Origin: Clostridia bacterium
Lineage (GTDB): Bacteria; Bacillota; Clostridia; Christensenellales; Aristaeellaceae
DNA length: 64,000 bases
NCBI GenBank assembly: GCA_017516765.1
Contig: JAFXBE010000026.1
Span: forward strand, 60,517 to 124,516
Reading direction: 5' to 3'
In this document: one piece after another, positions 19,869-27,984 of the stretch
Numbering within the stretch: the stretch's first letter is position 1
Layout of the letters: each line of letters begins with the position of its first letter
Translations under genes and position numbers: made by a program
Notes under the pieces: model-generated
Told to the model about the DNA's origin: nothing
What the model saw: only the letters and a program-made list of their open reading frames with translations
The model's database searches: none

Positions 19869-19905
19869 AGGAAAACTCCTCCTGTCATTCGTAAAGGCTT
19901 CGTGT

Positions 19906-20775
19906 TTACAGGATTCCGCGAAAACCTTTGCCAATAATCTCGGTGGTGTTGGTGATCAATATAAAGCACATGGGATCGACGGCTTTGGCTGCTTTGCGGA
20001 GCTGAACGGCCTGTGTCCGGTTTACCACGGTAAGAATGATCGTCTTATCCTCGTGGGTATATGCGCCTTCGCCTTTGATTCTGGTTGCGCCGCGCTTCAG
20101 TTCGTCTACGATAAAGGAGACGATCTCATCCGGTTTGGAAGTGATCACTTGGCAGCATTTATGAACCTTGATGTTTTCCAACACCAGATCCACAATCACG
20201 GATTTGAGCGCCAGCCCCAGAATACTGAACAATCCGGTTTCCACACCAAAAACGAAACAGGCAGCCAGCGTGATCAGAAAATCTACCAGAAGCAGACAAT
20301 TGCCAATATTGATGCTGGTCTTTCTCTTCAGCAGCATGGCAATGATATCGGTACCGCCGCTGGAAGCCTGCATGTTGAAAAGGATGGCGCTTCCGATTGC
20401 CGGCAGCGCAACGGAAAAAACCAGTTCCAGCAAGGGTTGGTCAGTAAGCGGCGCAGACAGGGGAACGAGAGATTCCAGTCCCCAGATGATGCAGCTCATC
20501 AGTATGCTGACATAAGCCGTACGAATGCCGAATGAGCGCCCGAGAAACAGAAAGCCCAGCAAAAGCAGCGTTTGGTTGATGATAAACACAAACGCACCCG
20601 CAGACAGGTGCGGAGCCAACTCGCCCAGAATAATGGAAATGCCGCTTACACCGCCTGTAGAGAAGTGGTTGGGGAATTTGAAGAAGTAGATACCGACAGA
20701 CATAACGATGGTTGCCACTGTCAGCATCACATATTCCTGAAATACCTGTTTGGGAGCAAGTTTGTCTTGTTCCAT
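19906..20775 (-). CDS. YitT family membrane protein (DUF161-DUF2179)
   Basis: Polytopic membrane protein of unknown transport or sensory role, widespread in Firmicutes. About six membrane segments span residues 15-195. The family motif NHFSTGGVSGISIIL comes after the first helix. A C-terminal cytoplasmic DUF2179 domain (CCQVITSKPDEIVSFIV onward) follows, resembling small ligand-binding PII-like folds. It has 289 residues. ATG 20775 is chosen with GAGAGG about 9 bases upstream; a GTG at 20778 is the alternative. It is transcribed divergently from the fucosidase gene with an overlapping promoter. Confidence 0.9.
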   Translation of the reverse strand: MEQDKLAPKQVFQEYVMLTVATIVMSVGIYFFKFPNHFSTGGVSGISIILGELAPHLSAGAFVFIINQTLLLLGFLFLGRSFGIRTAYVSILMSCIIWGLESLVPLSAPLTDQPLLELVFSVALPAIGSAILFNMQASSGGTDIIAMLLKRKTSINIGNCLLLVDFLITLAACFVFGVETGLFSILGLALKSVIVDLVLENIKVHKCCQVITSKPDEIVSFIVDELKRGATRIKGEGAYTHEDKTIILTVVNRTQAVQLRKAAKAVDPMCFILITNTTEIIGKGFRGIL

Positions 20776-20799
20776 CACGGCGTACCTCTCAAATAGGCG

Positions 20800-20828
20800 T
20801 TGTAATCACTACTATTTTATGCTATAAT
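20800..20828 (+). promoter_or_regulatory. Promoter for the fucosidase/xylosidase operon
   Basis: TTGTAA (20800-20805), 17 bp, TATAAT (20823-20828) with extended -10 TGC directly before it. It gives a leader of about 195 bases. It overlaps the divergent YitT promoter. Confidence 0.75.
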
Positions 20829-20842
20829 GACGATAAATGCAA
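20814..20842 (-). promoter_or_regulatory. Promoter for the YitT-type gene
   Basis: Read on the minus strand: TTGCAT (20837-20842), a 17-bp spacer and TAAAAT (20814-20819). It shares 15 bp with the plus-strand promoter at 20800-20828. Confidence 0.6.
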
Positions 20843-20940
20843 GGTGGTTTTGAAAGGATATTCCCAGGTTTCCGCTTCGGTTGCAATCTTTGTTGCTGTG
20901 CAAAGGATTGCGCGTTCTTCACCTTGCCGGCACAGAGGGG

Positions 20941-20967
20941 GACAGCTGCTCGAAAGGCTGTCTTTTT
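20941..20967 (+). promoter_or_regulatory. Possible attenuator hairpin in the fucosidase leader
   Basis: GACAGC (20941-20946) pairs with GCTGTC (20957-20962), followed by five T residues, 60 bases before the fucosidase start. The stem is only 6 bp with a 10-nt loop, so this is weak as a terminator but its place in a long leader is suggestive. Confidence 0.35.
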
Positions 20968-21027
20968 CACTGCCATCCAAAGTCAGTATGTACAGGTGAT
21001 TCTGTATACCGAAGGAGGATTGCCCCT

Positions 21028-22506
21028 ATGGATCGCGAATGCTATCTGCAGCAGATCGAAAAGGTGATCGAAGAAGGCAGATATAAAGCCGACTGGGCAT
21101 CTTTGGCCACGCATCCCATACCGGAGTGGTACCGTCAGAAACGGTTGGGCATTTTTCTGCATTGGGGTCCGTTTTCGATCCCTGCCTACCACGACTGGTA
21201 TGCCCGAAATATGTACATTCAGGGCACGGAAGAATACGAACACCATCTGAGCCACTGGGGCAAGCATACCGATTTTGGTTACCAGAACTTTATCCCTATG
21301 CTGAAAATGGAAAACTTTCAGCCCAAAGAGTGGGTGGAGCTGTTCCGGGCTGCCGGCGCAGACTACATTGTACCGGTTGCAGAGCATCACGACGGTTTTC
21401 AGATGTACGAAAGCGGTCTTTCCCATTGGAATGCTGCCGAAATGGGGCCGCATCGCGATGTGATGGGCGATCTGCTCGCTGAAGCGCAGCGGAGCGGTAT
21501 GACCATCGGCGCATCTTCTCACCGTGTGGAGCATTGGTGGTTCTTCGGGAACGGCAAACAGTTCGAAAGCGATATTCCCAAGCAGGTACCCAGAGATCAT
21601 CTCTACTGGCCTGCCAACCCGGAGCCGGAAAACCAGCACGATATCAACGGGCAGCCGGAGCCTGACGACGAATTTATGACCGACTGGCTGCTTCGCTGCT
21701 GCGAGATTGTGGATCGCTATCAGCCGCGTATCCTGTATTTCGACTGGTGGATCCAGCATCAGGCAGTGAAGCCGTATCTGAAGAAGTTTGCGGCATATTA
21801 CTTCAACCGCGCCGAGGAATGGGGCGGCTGCGTGATCAACTACAAGCATGATGCCTTCCCCTTCGGCTGTGCCGTACCCGATATTGAAAGAGGGCAGTTT
21901 GCCGAAGCAAAGCCTTTCCTCTGGCAATCGGATACTTCCGTTATGCGCGGCAGTTGGTGCTATTCTCAGCTTCCCGAGCGTGCCTGCTACAAAGAGCCTG
22001 TTGAGATCATCTGGGATCTGGCAGACGTTGTAGCCAAAAACGGCCGTCTGCTGCTGAATATCGGCCCCAAGCCCGACGGCACCCTTGCCCAGCGGGATGT
22101 GGAGATCCTCCGTACCCTCGGCGCATGGATGCAGGTAAACGGCGAAGCCATCCACGGCACAGGGCTGTGGCGTTATTCTCAGGAAGGCCCAACGGCGATC
22201 CAGGAAGGGCAGTTCGCCGACGGTGTGTCCCGCAATTTCACCAGTGAGGATATCCGCTTTACCTGTAAGGGGGATACGGTATACGCTATTGTTCTGGTAT
22301 GCCCCGAAAACGGCATTCTGCGCATCAGAAGCATGCGGGAAGCAGATGCCAGCCATCTGCCGCTTTTCAGCGGCGCAGTAAAGGATGTAACAGTGCTCGG
22401 CTGCACAACGCCCGTTGTCTGGGAGAGAGACAACAATGCCTTGACGGTAAACATGGGCGAATACCGCAGCAGCCTGCCTGTTGTAGTCAAAATAAAAGTC
22501 AATTGA
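21028..22506 (+). CDS. Alpha-L-fucosidase, GH29
   Basis: Retaining glycosidase that releases L-fucose from oligosaccharides. Hallmarks are WYRQKRLGIFLHWGPFSIPA, the VAEHHDGFQMYES substrate loop with the HHDGF motif, and the likely nucleophile D239 in ILYFDWWIQ. The C-terminal 90 residues are a beta-sandwich. It has 492 residues and no signal peptide, so it probably acts in the cytoplasm. The start ATG 21028 has GGAGG 9 bases upstream; the open upstream extension has no ribosome binding site. It lies 21 bases before the GH31 gene, a pairing that fits the ends of fucosylated xyloglucan fragments. A role on host fucosylated glycans cannot be excluded. Confidence 0.92.
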   Translation: MDRECYLQQIEKVIEEGRYKADWASLATHPIPEWYRQKRLGIFLHWGPFSIPAYHDWYARNMYIQGTEEYEHHLSHWGKHTDFGYQNFIPMLKMENFQPKEWVELFRAAGADYIVPVAEHHDGFQMYESGLSHWNAAEMGPHRDVMGDLLAEAQRSGMTIGASSHRVEHWWFFGNGKQFESDIPKQVPRDHLYWPANPEPENQHDINGQPEPDDEFMTDWLLRCCEIVDRYQPRILYFDWWIQHQAVKPYLKKFAAYYFNRAEEWGGCVINYKHDAFPFGCAVPDIERGQFAEAKPFLWQSDTSVMRGSWCYSQLPERACYKEPVEIIWDLADVVAKNGRLLLNIGPKPDGTLAQRDVEILRTLGAWMQVNGEAIHGTGLWRYSQEGPTAIQEGQFADGVSRNFTSEDIRFTCKGDTVYAIVLVCPENGILRIRSMREADASHLPLFSGAVKDVTVLGCTTPVVWERDNNALTVNMGEYRSSLPVVVKIKVN

Positions 22507-22527
22507 TTTACTTGGAGGGAACAAATC

Positions 22528-24774
22528 ATGAGATTTTCCAACGGTTACTGGCTTACCAAACCGGAATTCGTAATGAGCTACGCCACCCAGTGCGTACGCG
22601 TTACCAAGACCGAAAAAGAAATGCAGGTCATCTCTGCCTGCCGTCCCATCCGCCACCGCGGCGATGTGCTTGACGGCGGTTCCCTGACCGTCACTTTCTC
22701 CGCTCCCCGCAAGAATGTGATCCGCGTCAAGGTGACCCACTTTGCCGGTGCGAAGGTAAAGGAACCCCGCTTCGAGACCTACGAAGAAGATGTAGCCCCC
22801 GTCATGGAGGAGACCGAGCAGTATGCCAGCTTTACCAGCGGCGAACTGACTGCCCGTGTGCTCAAGGCTGACGGTCAGTGGCAGGTAGACTACATGGTGG
22901 GCGACAAGATCCTTACCACCAGCGGTTTCCGCGCCATGGGCCGCGCTCTGCGCAAGGATGGTACCCCCAGTTCTCTGTTGCCCCACGGCAAGAGCTACAT
23001 GGTAGAATCCCTGATGCTGGATGTGGGCGAGAATGTCTACGGTCTGGGCGAGCGTTTCGGCGCTTACGTGAAGAACGGTCAGACTGTTGATATGTGGAAT
23101 GCCGACGGCGGCACCGCCAGCGAGCATGCATACAAGAACATTCCCTTTTACATGACCAATCGCGGCTATGGCGTGCTGGTGGAGGATACCTCCGATGTGA
23201 GCTTCGAGGTCGCCAGCGAGAAGGTAGAGCGCGTGCAGTTCTCCCACGAAGGCGAAACCATGGTGTACGATATCATCTATGGCGGAACCCCCAAGGGCGT
23301 GCTGGATGTGTACACTGCTCTCACCGGCCGTCCTGCCCTGCTGCCCGCATGGAGCTTCGGTCTGTGGCTGTCCACCTCCTTTACCACCAACTATGACGAA
23401 GAAACCACTTCTTCTTTCATCAACGGCATGGCAGAACGGGATATCCCCCTGAGTGTATTCCACTTTGACTGCTACTGGATGAAGGCCTTCAACTGGTGCG
23501 ACTTTGAGTGGGATCCCGATGTGTTCCCGGATCCCGAAGGCATGCTGAAGCGCTACCACGAAAAAGGTCTTAAGCTCTGCTGCTGGATCAACCCCTATAT
23601 CGGTCAGGCCAGCCCCCTGTTTGCCGAGGGTATGGAGCATGGCTATCTGCTGAAGAAGACCAACGGCGATGTATGGCAGACCGATATGTGGCAGGCCGGT
23701 ATGGCGATTCTGGACGTGACCAACCCCGATGCCTGCGAGTGGTATGCAAGCTATCTTCGCAAGCTGATGGATATGGGCATCGACTGCTTCAAGACCGACT
23801 TCGGCGAGCGTATTCCTGTCCGCGATATCGCTTATTTCGACGGTTCCGATGCGCTGCATATGCATAACTACTACACCTTCCTCTACAACAAGCTGGTATT
23901 CGATGTTGTAAAGGAAAAGAAGGGCGAGGGCGAAGCGATTCTGTTTGCCCGCAGCGCCACTGTGGGCGGGCAGCAGTTCCCCGTGCACTGGGGCGGCGAC
24001 AACAGCGCCAGTTACGTTTCTATGGCCGAGACCCTGCGTGCGGGTCTGGGCATGAGCCACAGCGGCTTCGGCTTCTGGAGTCATGATATTTCCGGCTTCG
24101 AATCCACCGCTCCTGCCGATGTGTACAAGCGTTGGTGCCAGTTTGGTCTTCTCTCCAGCCACAGCCGTCTGCACGGCTCCACCAGCTACCGTGTGCCGTG
24201 GCTGTTCGACGAAGAGAGCTGCGATGTGGTGCGCAAGTTCACCAAGCTCAAGTGCCGCCTGATGCCTTACCTCTACGGCGCAGCTGTGGAAGCGCACGCA
24301 AAGGGCACCCCCATGCTCCGTCCCATGATGCTGGAATTCCCCGAAGATCCTGCCTGCGAGATGCTGGATCGCCAGTACATGCTGGGCGAAAGTCTGCTGG
24401 TGGCTCCCATCTTCAACAAAGAAGGCAATGTTCAGTACTACCTGCCCGATGGCGAATGGATCAGCCTGCTGAACGACAATACCGTTGCCGGTGGGCATTG
24501 GCAGAACGAAAAGCATGATTTCCTGTCCCTGCCGCTGATGGTCCGCCCCGGCACCGTGCTGCCCCTGGGCGCTTGCGACAACCGCACCGAGTACGATTAC
24601 ACCGACGGCGTAGAGCTGCATGTATTCAAGCTGAGCGAGGGCGAAAGCAAGGTTTGCCGGGTTCCCGCAACGGATGGCACCGTTGCTGCTACCTACACCG
24701 TTACCATGAAGAACGGGGAAGCTGTCGTGGAAACCGATTCCAACAAGCCTTACACCGTGGTTCTTCACCAATAA
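22528..24774 (+). CDS. yicI: Alpha-xylosidase, GH31 (YicI-like)
   Basis: Removes alpha-1,6-xylosyl residues from the non-reducing end of xyloglucan oligosaccharides such as isoprimeverose. It has 748 residues and no signal peptide. The catalytic nucleophile is D424 in FKTDFGERIP and the acid/base D491 in HWGGDNSASY. The substrate loop FHFDCYWMKAFNWCDF matches YicI, favouring xylosidase over glucosidase. An N-terminal beta-sandwich and C-terminal beta-domains flank the barrel. Codons are strongly biased, more than in the adjacent fucosidase. It is the last gene of the operon and is followed by a long GC-rich hairpin. Confidence 0.93.
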   Translation: MRFSNGYWLTKPEFVMSYATQCVRVTKTEKEMQVISACRPIRHRGDVLDGGSLTVTFSAPRKNVIRVKVTHFAGAKVKEPRFETYEEDVAPVMEETEQYASFTSGELTARVLKADGQWQVDYMVGDKILTTSGFRAMGRALRKDGTPSSLLPHGKSYMVESLMLDVGENVYGLGERFGAYVKNGQTVDMWNADGGTASEHAYKNIPFYMTNRGYGVLVEDTSDVSFEVASEKVERVQFSHEGETMVYDIIYGGTPKGVLDVYTALTGRPALLPAWSFGLWLSTSFTTNYDEETTSSFINGMAERDIPLSVFHFDCYWMKAFNWCDFEWDPDVFPDPEGMLKRYHEKGLKLCCWINPYIGQASPLFAEGMEHGYLLKKTNGDVWQTDMWQAGMAILDVTNPDACEWYASYLRKLMDMGIDCFKTDFGERIPVRDIAYFDGSDALHMHNYYTFLYNKLVFDVVKEKKGEGEAILFARSATVGGQQFPVHWGGDNSASYVSMAETLRAGLGMSHSGFGFWSHDISGFESTAPADVYKRWCQFGLLSSHSRLHGSTSYRVPWLFDEESCDVVRKFTKLKCRLMPYLYGAAVEAHAKGTPMLRPMMLEFPEDPACEMLDRQYMLGESLLVAPIFNKEGNVQYYLPDGEWISLLNDNTVAGGHWQNEKHDFLSLPLMVRPGTVLPLGACDNRTEYDYTDGVELHVFKLSEGESKVCRVPATDGTVAATYTVTMKNGEAVVETDSNKPYTVVLHQ

Positions 24775-24808
24775 TTCATCTGCACCGGTGACGTAATACC
24801 GGCAGAAC

Positions 24809-24840
24809 AGCCGCCCCAAGAATGCTTGGGGCGGCTGTTG
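24809..24840 (+). terminator. Terminator hairpin after the alpha-xylosidase
   Basis: A 12-bp stem (24809-24820 with 24825-24836, AGCCGCCCCAAG/CTTGGGGCGGCT) with a 4-nt loop. The following bases GTTG then CAATCTTT are only moderately T-rich. Confidence 0.7.
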
Positions 24841-24865
24841 CAATCTTTGCCGATGGTTGTATATC

Positions 24866-24894
24866 TTGACAAATATCCTGTTTCATCGCATAAT
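24866..24894 (+). promoter_or_regulatory. Sigma-A promoter for the acyltransferase cassette
   Basis: A consensus TTGACA (24866-24871), 17 bp and CATAAT (24889-24894), 36 bases before the MBOAT start codon. Confidence 0.85.
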
Positions 24895-24930
24895 CAGCCT
24901 GAGTTTTGTTACAGAGAAGGGGACTGCGCT

Positions 24931-26325
24931 GTGGTTTTTTCGAGTCTGACCTATTTACTGCTCTTTATGCCTCTGGTGGTCGCCTCAACCTTTGCATTTA
25001 AAAGCGTTTCATGGAAGAACGGGGTTTTGCTGGTTGCATCCGTTCTTTTTTACGGATGGGGTGAACCTGTCTGGGTTTATGGGCTGATTTTCCTTACTTC
25101 TTTGGTGTGGTTGTGCGCCACGGGCATGCACCGTTCACAGGTCAAGTGGAAAAAACAGCTTTGTTTGGCTCTTGCTGTCATCGCCCCTATGAGCGTTCTT
25201 CTTTATACCAAGTACGGCGGCTTTTTGTTTTCGCCGGTGCTGAAATGGCTTGGGCTCCCGATCCCTGCGCCGGGCGAAATGCCACTGGGTATCTCTTTCT
25301 TCACTTTTCAGATCATTACCTATGCGGTGGATGTTTATCGGGATGACCGTCTTTACCAGAAAAGCCCCCTGAAGCTGCTGCTGTACATCAGTTGCTTTCC
25401 GCAGTTGGTGGCAGGCCCCATCGTCTGCTATCGGGACATCAGCGATGAGATCGACCAAAGGCATACCACCCCCGATGATTTTGTTGCCGGTATGAAACGT
25501 TTTGCTTGCGGTCTTGGTAAAAAAGTGCTGCTGGCAAATGTGTGCGGTCAAATGGTGGAAACGGTGATCGCTAATCAGGCACAATATGGCATGAGCGTTG
25601 CGGGCGGCTGGTATATGGCGTTCGTCTATTCCCTTCAGATCTATTTTGATTTTTCCGGTTATTCGGATATGGCGATCGGTCTTGGCAGAATTTTTGGTTT
25701 TCACTATGCCGAAAACTTCAATTATCCCTATATCAGTACGGGAATCAGCGAATTCTGGCGCAGATGGCATATTTCACTGGGCACTTTTTTCAGAGAATAC
25801 CTGTATATTCCGCTTGGCGGCAACCGCAGGGGAAAGCCCCGGCAGTTCTTCAATCTGCTGTTGGTATGGTCACTGACCGGACTCTGGCACGGCGCAAGCA
25901 TGAATTTTGTGTTGTGGGGTCTGTATTTCTTTGTTTTGATCGCCGCTGAGCGTTTCCTTCTGAAACCGCTTCTGCAAAAGCTGCCGAAACTCCTCAAAGG
26001 CATCACAACATATATTTTGGTGCTGGTTGGCTGGGTGATCTTCTACTTTACCGATACAACCCAGATGCTTGCTTATCTGGGCAGCCTGTTTGGCGGCGGC
26101 GCTGTACCGCTGTATACACCGCAGCTGTGGATGGTGGTGTGCCAATATTCGGTTTTGCCCCTGATCGCGCTTTCTGCATCCTTTCCGATCAAGAATCTTT
26201 TCTCGGAGACTGCCAAGCAGCGCTTGCAACCACTGGTTACCTTGTGGCTTACCTTGGTTTTTGTTTTGTCTGTGATGATGATCATCGGACAAAGCTACAA
26301 CCCATTTATTTATTTCCGTTTTTGA
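24931..26325 (+). CDS. MBOAT family O-acyltransferase (AlgI/DltB-like)
   Basis: Membrane-bound O-acyltransferase that passes acetyl groups across the membrane for acetylation of an extracellular polysaccharide. It has 464 residues and about ten hydrophobic segments. Family motifs are YFDFSGYSDMAIGLGRIFGF, EFWRRWHISLGTFFREYLYIPLGG and the catalytic histidine H320 in TGLWHGASMNFVLWG. It starts at GTG 24931 with AAGGGG 8 bases upstream. It is followed after 13 bases by a DHHW protein, the usual partner that finishes the transfer. The polymer modified is unknown. Confidence 0.93.
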   Translation: MVFSSLTYLLLFMPLVVASTFAFKSVSWKNGVLLVASVLFYGWGEPVWVYGLIFLTSLVWLCATGMHRSQVKWKKQLCLALAVIAPMSVLLYTKYGGFLFSPVLKWLGLPIPAPGEMPLGISFFTFQIITYAVDVYRDDRLYQKSPLKLLLYISCFPQLVAGPIVCYRDISDEIDQRHTTPDDFVAGMKRFACGLGKKVLLANVCGQMVETVIANQAQYGMSVAGGWYMAFVYSLQIYFDFSGYSDMAIGLGRIFGFHYAENFNYPYISTGISEFWRRWHISLGTFFREYLYIPLGGNRRGKPRQFFNLLLVWSLTGLWHGASMNFVLWGLYFFVLIAAERFLLKPLLQKLPKLLKGITTYILVLVGWVIFYFTDTTQMLAYLGSLFGGGAVPLYTPQLWMVVCQYSVLPLIALSASFPIKNLFSETAKQRLQPLVTLWLTLVFVLSVMMIIGQSYNPFIYFRF

Positions 26326-26338
26326 TGGAGGTGGCAGT

Positions 26339-27967
26339 ATGAAGGAAGGAAAAGGCAGCTTTCTTGCTGTGCTTTGGTGGCTGCTGATCTGCTTTTGCCT
26401 TGGCATTCTTCTGATCCTGCTTGCCCCCAAAGAGGCGCGTCCCTCGGAACAGGAAAACAGAATGCTCTCCGGCGCACCGGAATTGAATTCTCAGACCTTC
26501 TTCGACGGAACTTTCTTTTCCGGCGTGGAGGATTATTTGAGTGATGGCTTTTTTGAGCGTGATCAAGTGATCGATTGCACAGATTCGATTTTGTCCCTCT
26601 TTGATCTGCGCACCGAAGAGCAGAAGCTGATCGAAAAGGAAGCGGAAACCAATCGTCTGCTCGCCGATGATGCCGGCGGCGGCACTTCTGCTGCTTCCAC
26701 AGAAACTGTGGACAACACAGCAGAAAAGCAGGTCTCCGCATCGACTGCAACGCCGATTGTTACGCCGGTTGTTACGCCGACCACGCCTCCTACACAGACT
26801 CCTGCGCCTACTCCAACATCAACACCTACTCCAACATCAACACCTACTTCAACGCCAACGTCTACTCCAACCCCAACCCCGACACCGACCGTAGCACCCA
26901 CTGCCACACCCGAAAGCACTCCGGCGGTTCAGAACACCCCGGTGCCAACCGCAACCGCTACTGCTACGCCCACGTTGACGCCGACTGCAGCGCCTACACC
27001 GACGGCAACTCCGATTCCTACGCCGTATGCAACCATGACGCCGATGCCTACCGCTACCCCGAAGGTGATCGTGCCGCTGGGACAGGATGATGAGGCGTAT
27101 CTTTATCTGATCCGCAGCGCAGAGAAGCGTGACGAAAACTATACCTATCCTGCAGAGAAAATCATTTCTTTTGCCAATAGCCTGAATCACCTCAAAACGC
27201 TGCTGCCGGAAGACGGCGAGGTACATTACTTGCAGGTTCCCGTTGCTGCCGTAGGCATCCGGCTGTGCATACGCAATTCTCAGTTTATCGGCTGGGAAAG
27301 CACACTGGAGGATGCATTGCAATCGCAGGTGGTAAACAATGTATACATCCATAATGTGCCAGCGATCCTGAACGATCATCTGGTGTCCAAAGAAACCGAT
27401 CTGTATTACTTTTCCGACCATCACTGGTCGCCCAAAGGCGCGTGGTACGCACTGGAAGCGATCATGCAGGCACGTGGTCTGCCCGTGGTTGGGTATGATG
27501 AATACCAGTATCAGCGTAAGCTGATGAATGACAACGGATCCGGTACCGATGACTGGATCGAAGCGATGTATCCCCTCGCTCCTGTTCGCAGTGTTGTTTT
27601 GAAGAACCTGACCGATGAATACGAAAGCCTGCTGATCGATTATCGTGCCAAGGATTATTCCGCATTCCTTGATGGTACCAAAACTCCATGGCGGCGCTTT
27701 GATACCGGTTACGGAACCGATCGCAAAGCCTTGGTGATCTGCGATTCTTTCGGCAATGCGTTTGTTCCGTATCTGCTGCCGTATTATGACGAAGTGCATA
27801 TGACCGACCTGCGCAGCAGCTACTACAACGAGCAGGAGGCCGGCGGTACCTTCAGCGAACTGGTGAAGTATCATCAGATCGATGATATTTATGTGGTGCT
27901 GTCCACCAGTAACGGCATCAATTCTCCCAACAGTCAGGAAGTATTTCCCGAGCTGATAGCCCGATGA
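26339..27967 (+). CDS. DHHW/AlgX-like O-acetylation partner with a Pro-Thr linker
   Basis: Membrane-anchored, externally exposed protein of 542 residues. One membrane segment lies at 11-29. The family start motif RPSEQENRMLSGAPEL follows, then residues 110-245 are an unusually long Thr/Pro/Ala-rich linker that interrupts the domain. The SGNH-hydrolase-like part resumes with Asp-His-His-Trp at 360-363 (YFSDHHWSPKG) and VICDSFGNAFVPY, which carries the serine. It is the expected acceptor-side partner of the MBOAT protein. The placement of the low-complexity linker inside the family domain is odd. It overlaps the next reading frame region closely, so one operon is likely. Confidence 0.88.
   Translation: MKEGKGSFLAVLWWLLICFCLGILLILLAPKEARPSEQENRMLSGAPELNSQTFFDGTFFSGVEDYLSDGFFERDQVIDCTDSILSLFDLRTEEQKLIEKEAETNRLLADDAGGGTSAASTETVDNTAEKQVSASTATPIVTPVVTPTTPPTQTPAPTPTSTPTPTSTPTSTPTSTPTPTPTPTVAPTATPESTPAVQNTPVPTATATATPTLTPTAAPTPTATPIPTPYATMTPMPTATPKVIVPLGQDDEAYLYLIRSAEKRDENYTYPAEKIISFANSLNHLKTLLPEDGEVHYLQVPVAAVGIRLCIRNSQFIGWESTLEDALQSQVVNNVYIHNVPAILNDHLVSKETDLYYFSDHHWSPKGAWYALEAIMQARGLPVVGYDEYQYQRKLMNDNGSGTDDWIEAMYPLAPVRSVVLKNLTDEYESLLIDYRAKDYSAFLDGTKTPWRRFDTGYGTDRKALVICDSFGNAFVPYLLPYYDEVHMTDLRSSYYNEQEAGGTFSELVKYHQIDDIYVVLSTSNGINSPNSQEVFPELIAR
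26811..26846 (+). repeat. 18-bp tandem repeat in the Pro-Thr linker
   Basis: Two exact 18-bp units (26811-26828 and 26829-26846) encode Thr-Pro-Thr-Ser type residues. The wider stretch 26740-27065 is degenerate ACN/CCN repeats. Confidence 0.75.
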
Positions 27968-27984
27968 ACGAAAGGAGACAAACC

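Noticed and set aside
20881..21027. In-frame N-terminal extension of the fucosidase
   Set aside because: No ribosome binding site, and the family match begins after the GGAGG-linked ATG at 21028.
20837..21067. Cys-rich short frame overlapping the fucosidase start
   Set aside because: It starts 9 bases after the -10 element, has no ribosome binding site, and ends within the real gene in another frame.
20983..24843. A 1286-codon open frame on the minus strand across the fucosidase and xylosidase genes
   Set aside because: It is antisense to two genes with complete catalytic motifs; strong codon bias keeps the opposite frame open. Similar long antisense frames lie over hydrolase, topA, tldD/E, clpC, GH3 and xylB.
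26740..27065. Glycine/valine-rich minus-strand frame opposite the Pro-Thr linker
   Set aside because: It is the complement of ACN/CCN codons; no start signals, and the plus frame continues into a conserved domain.
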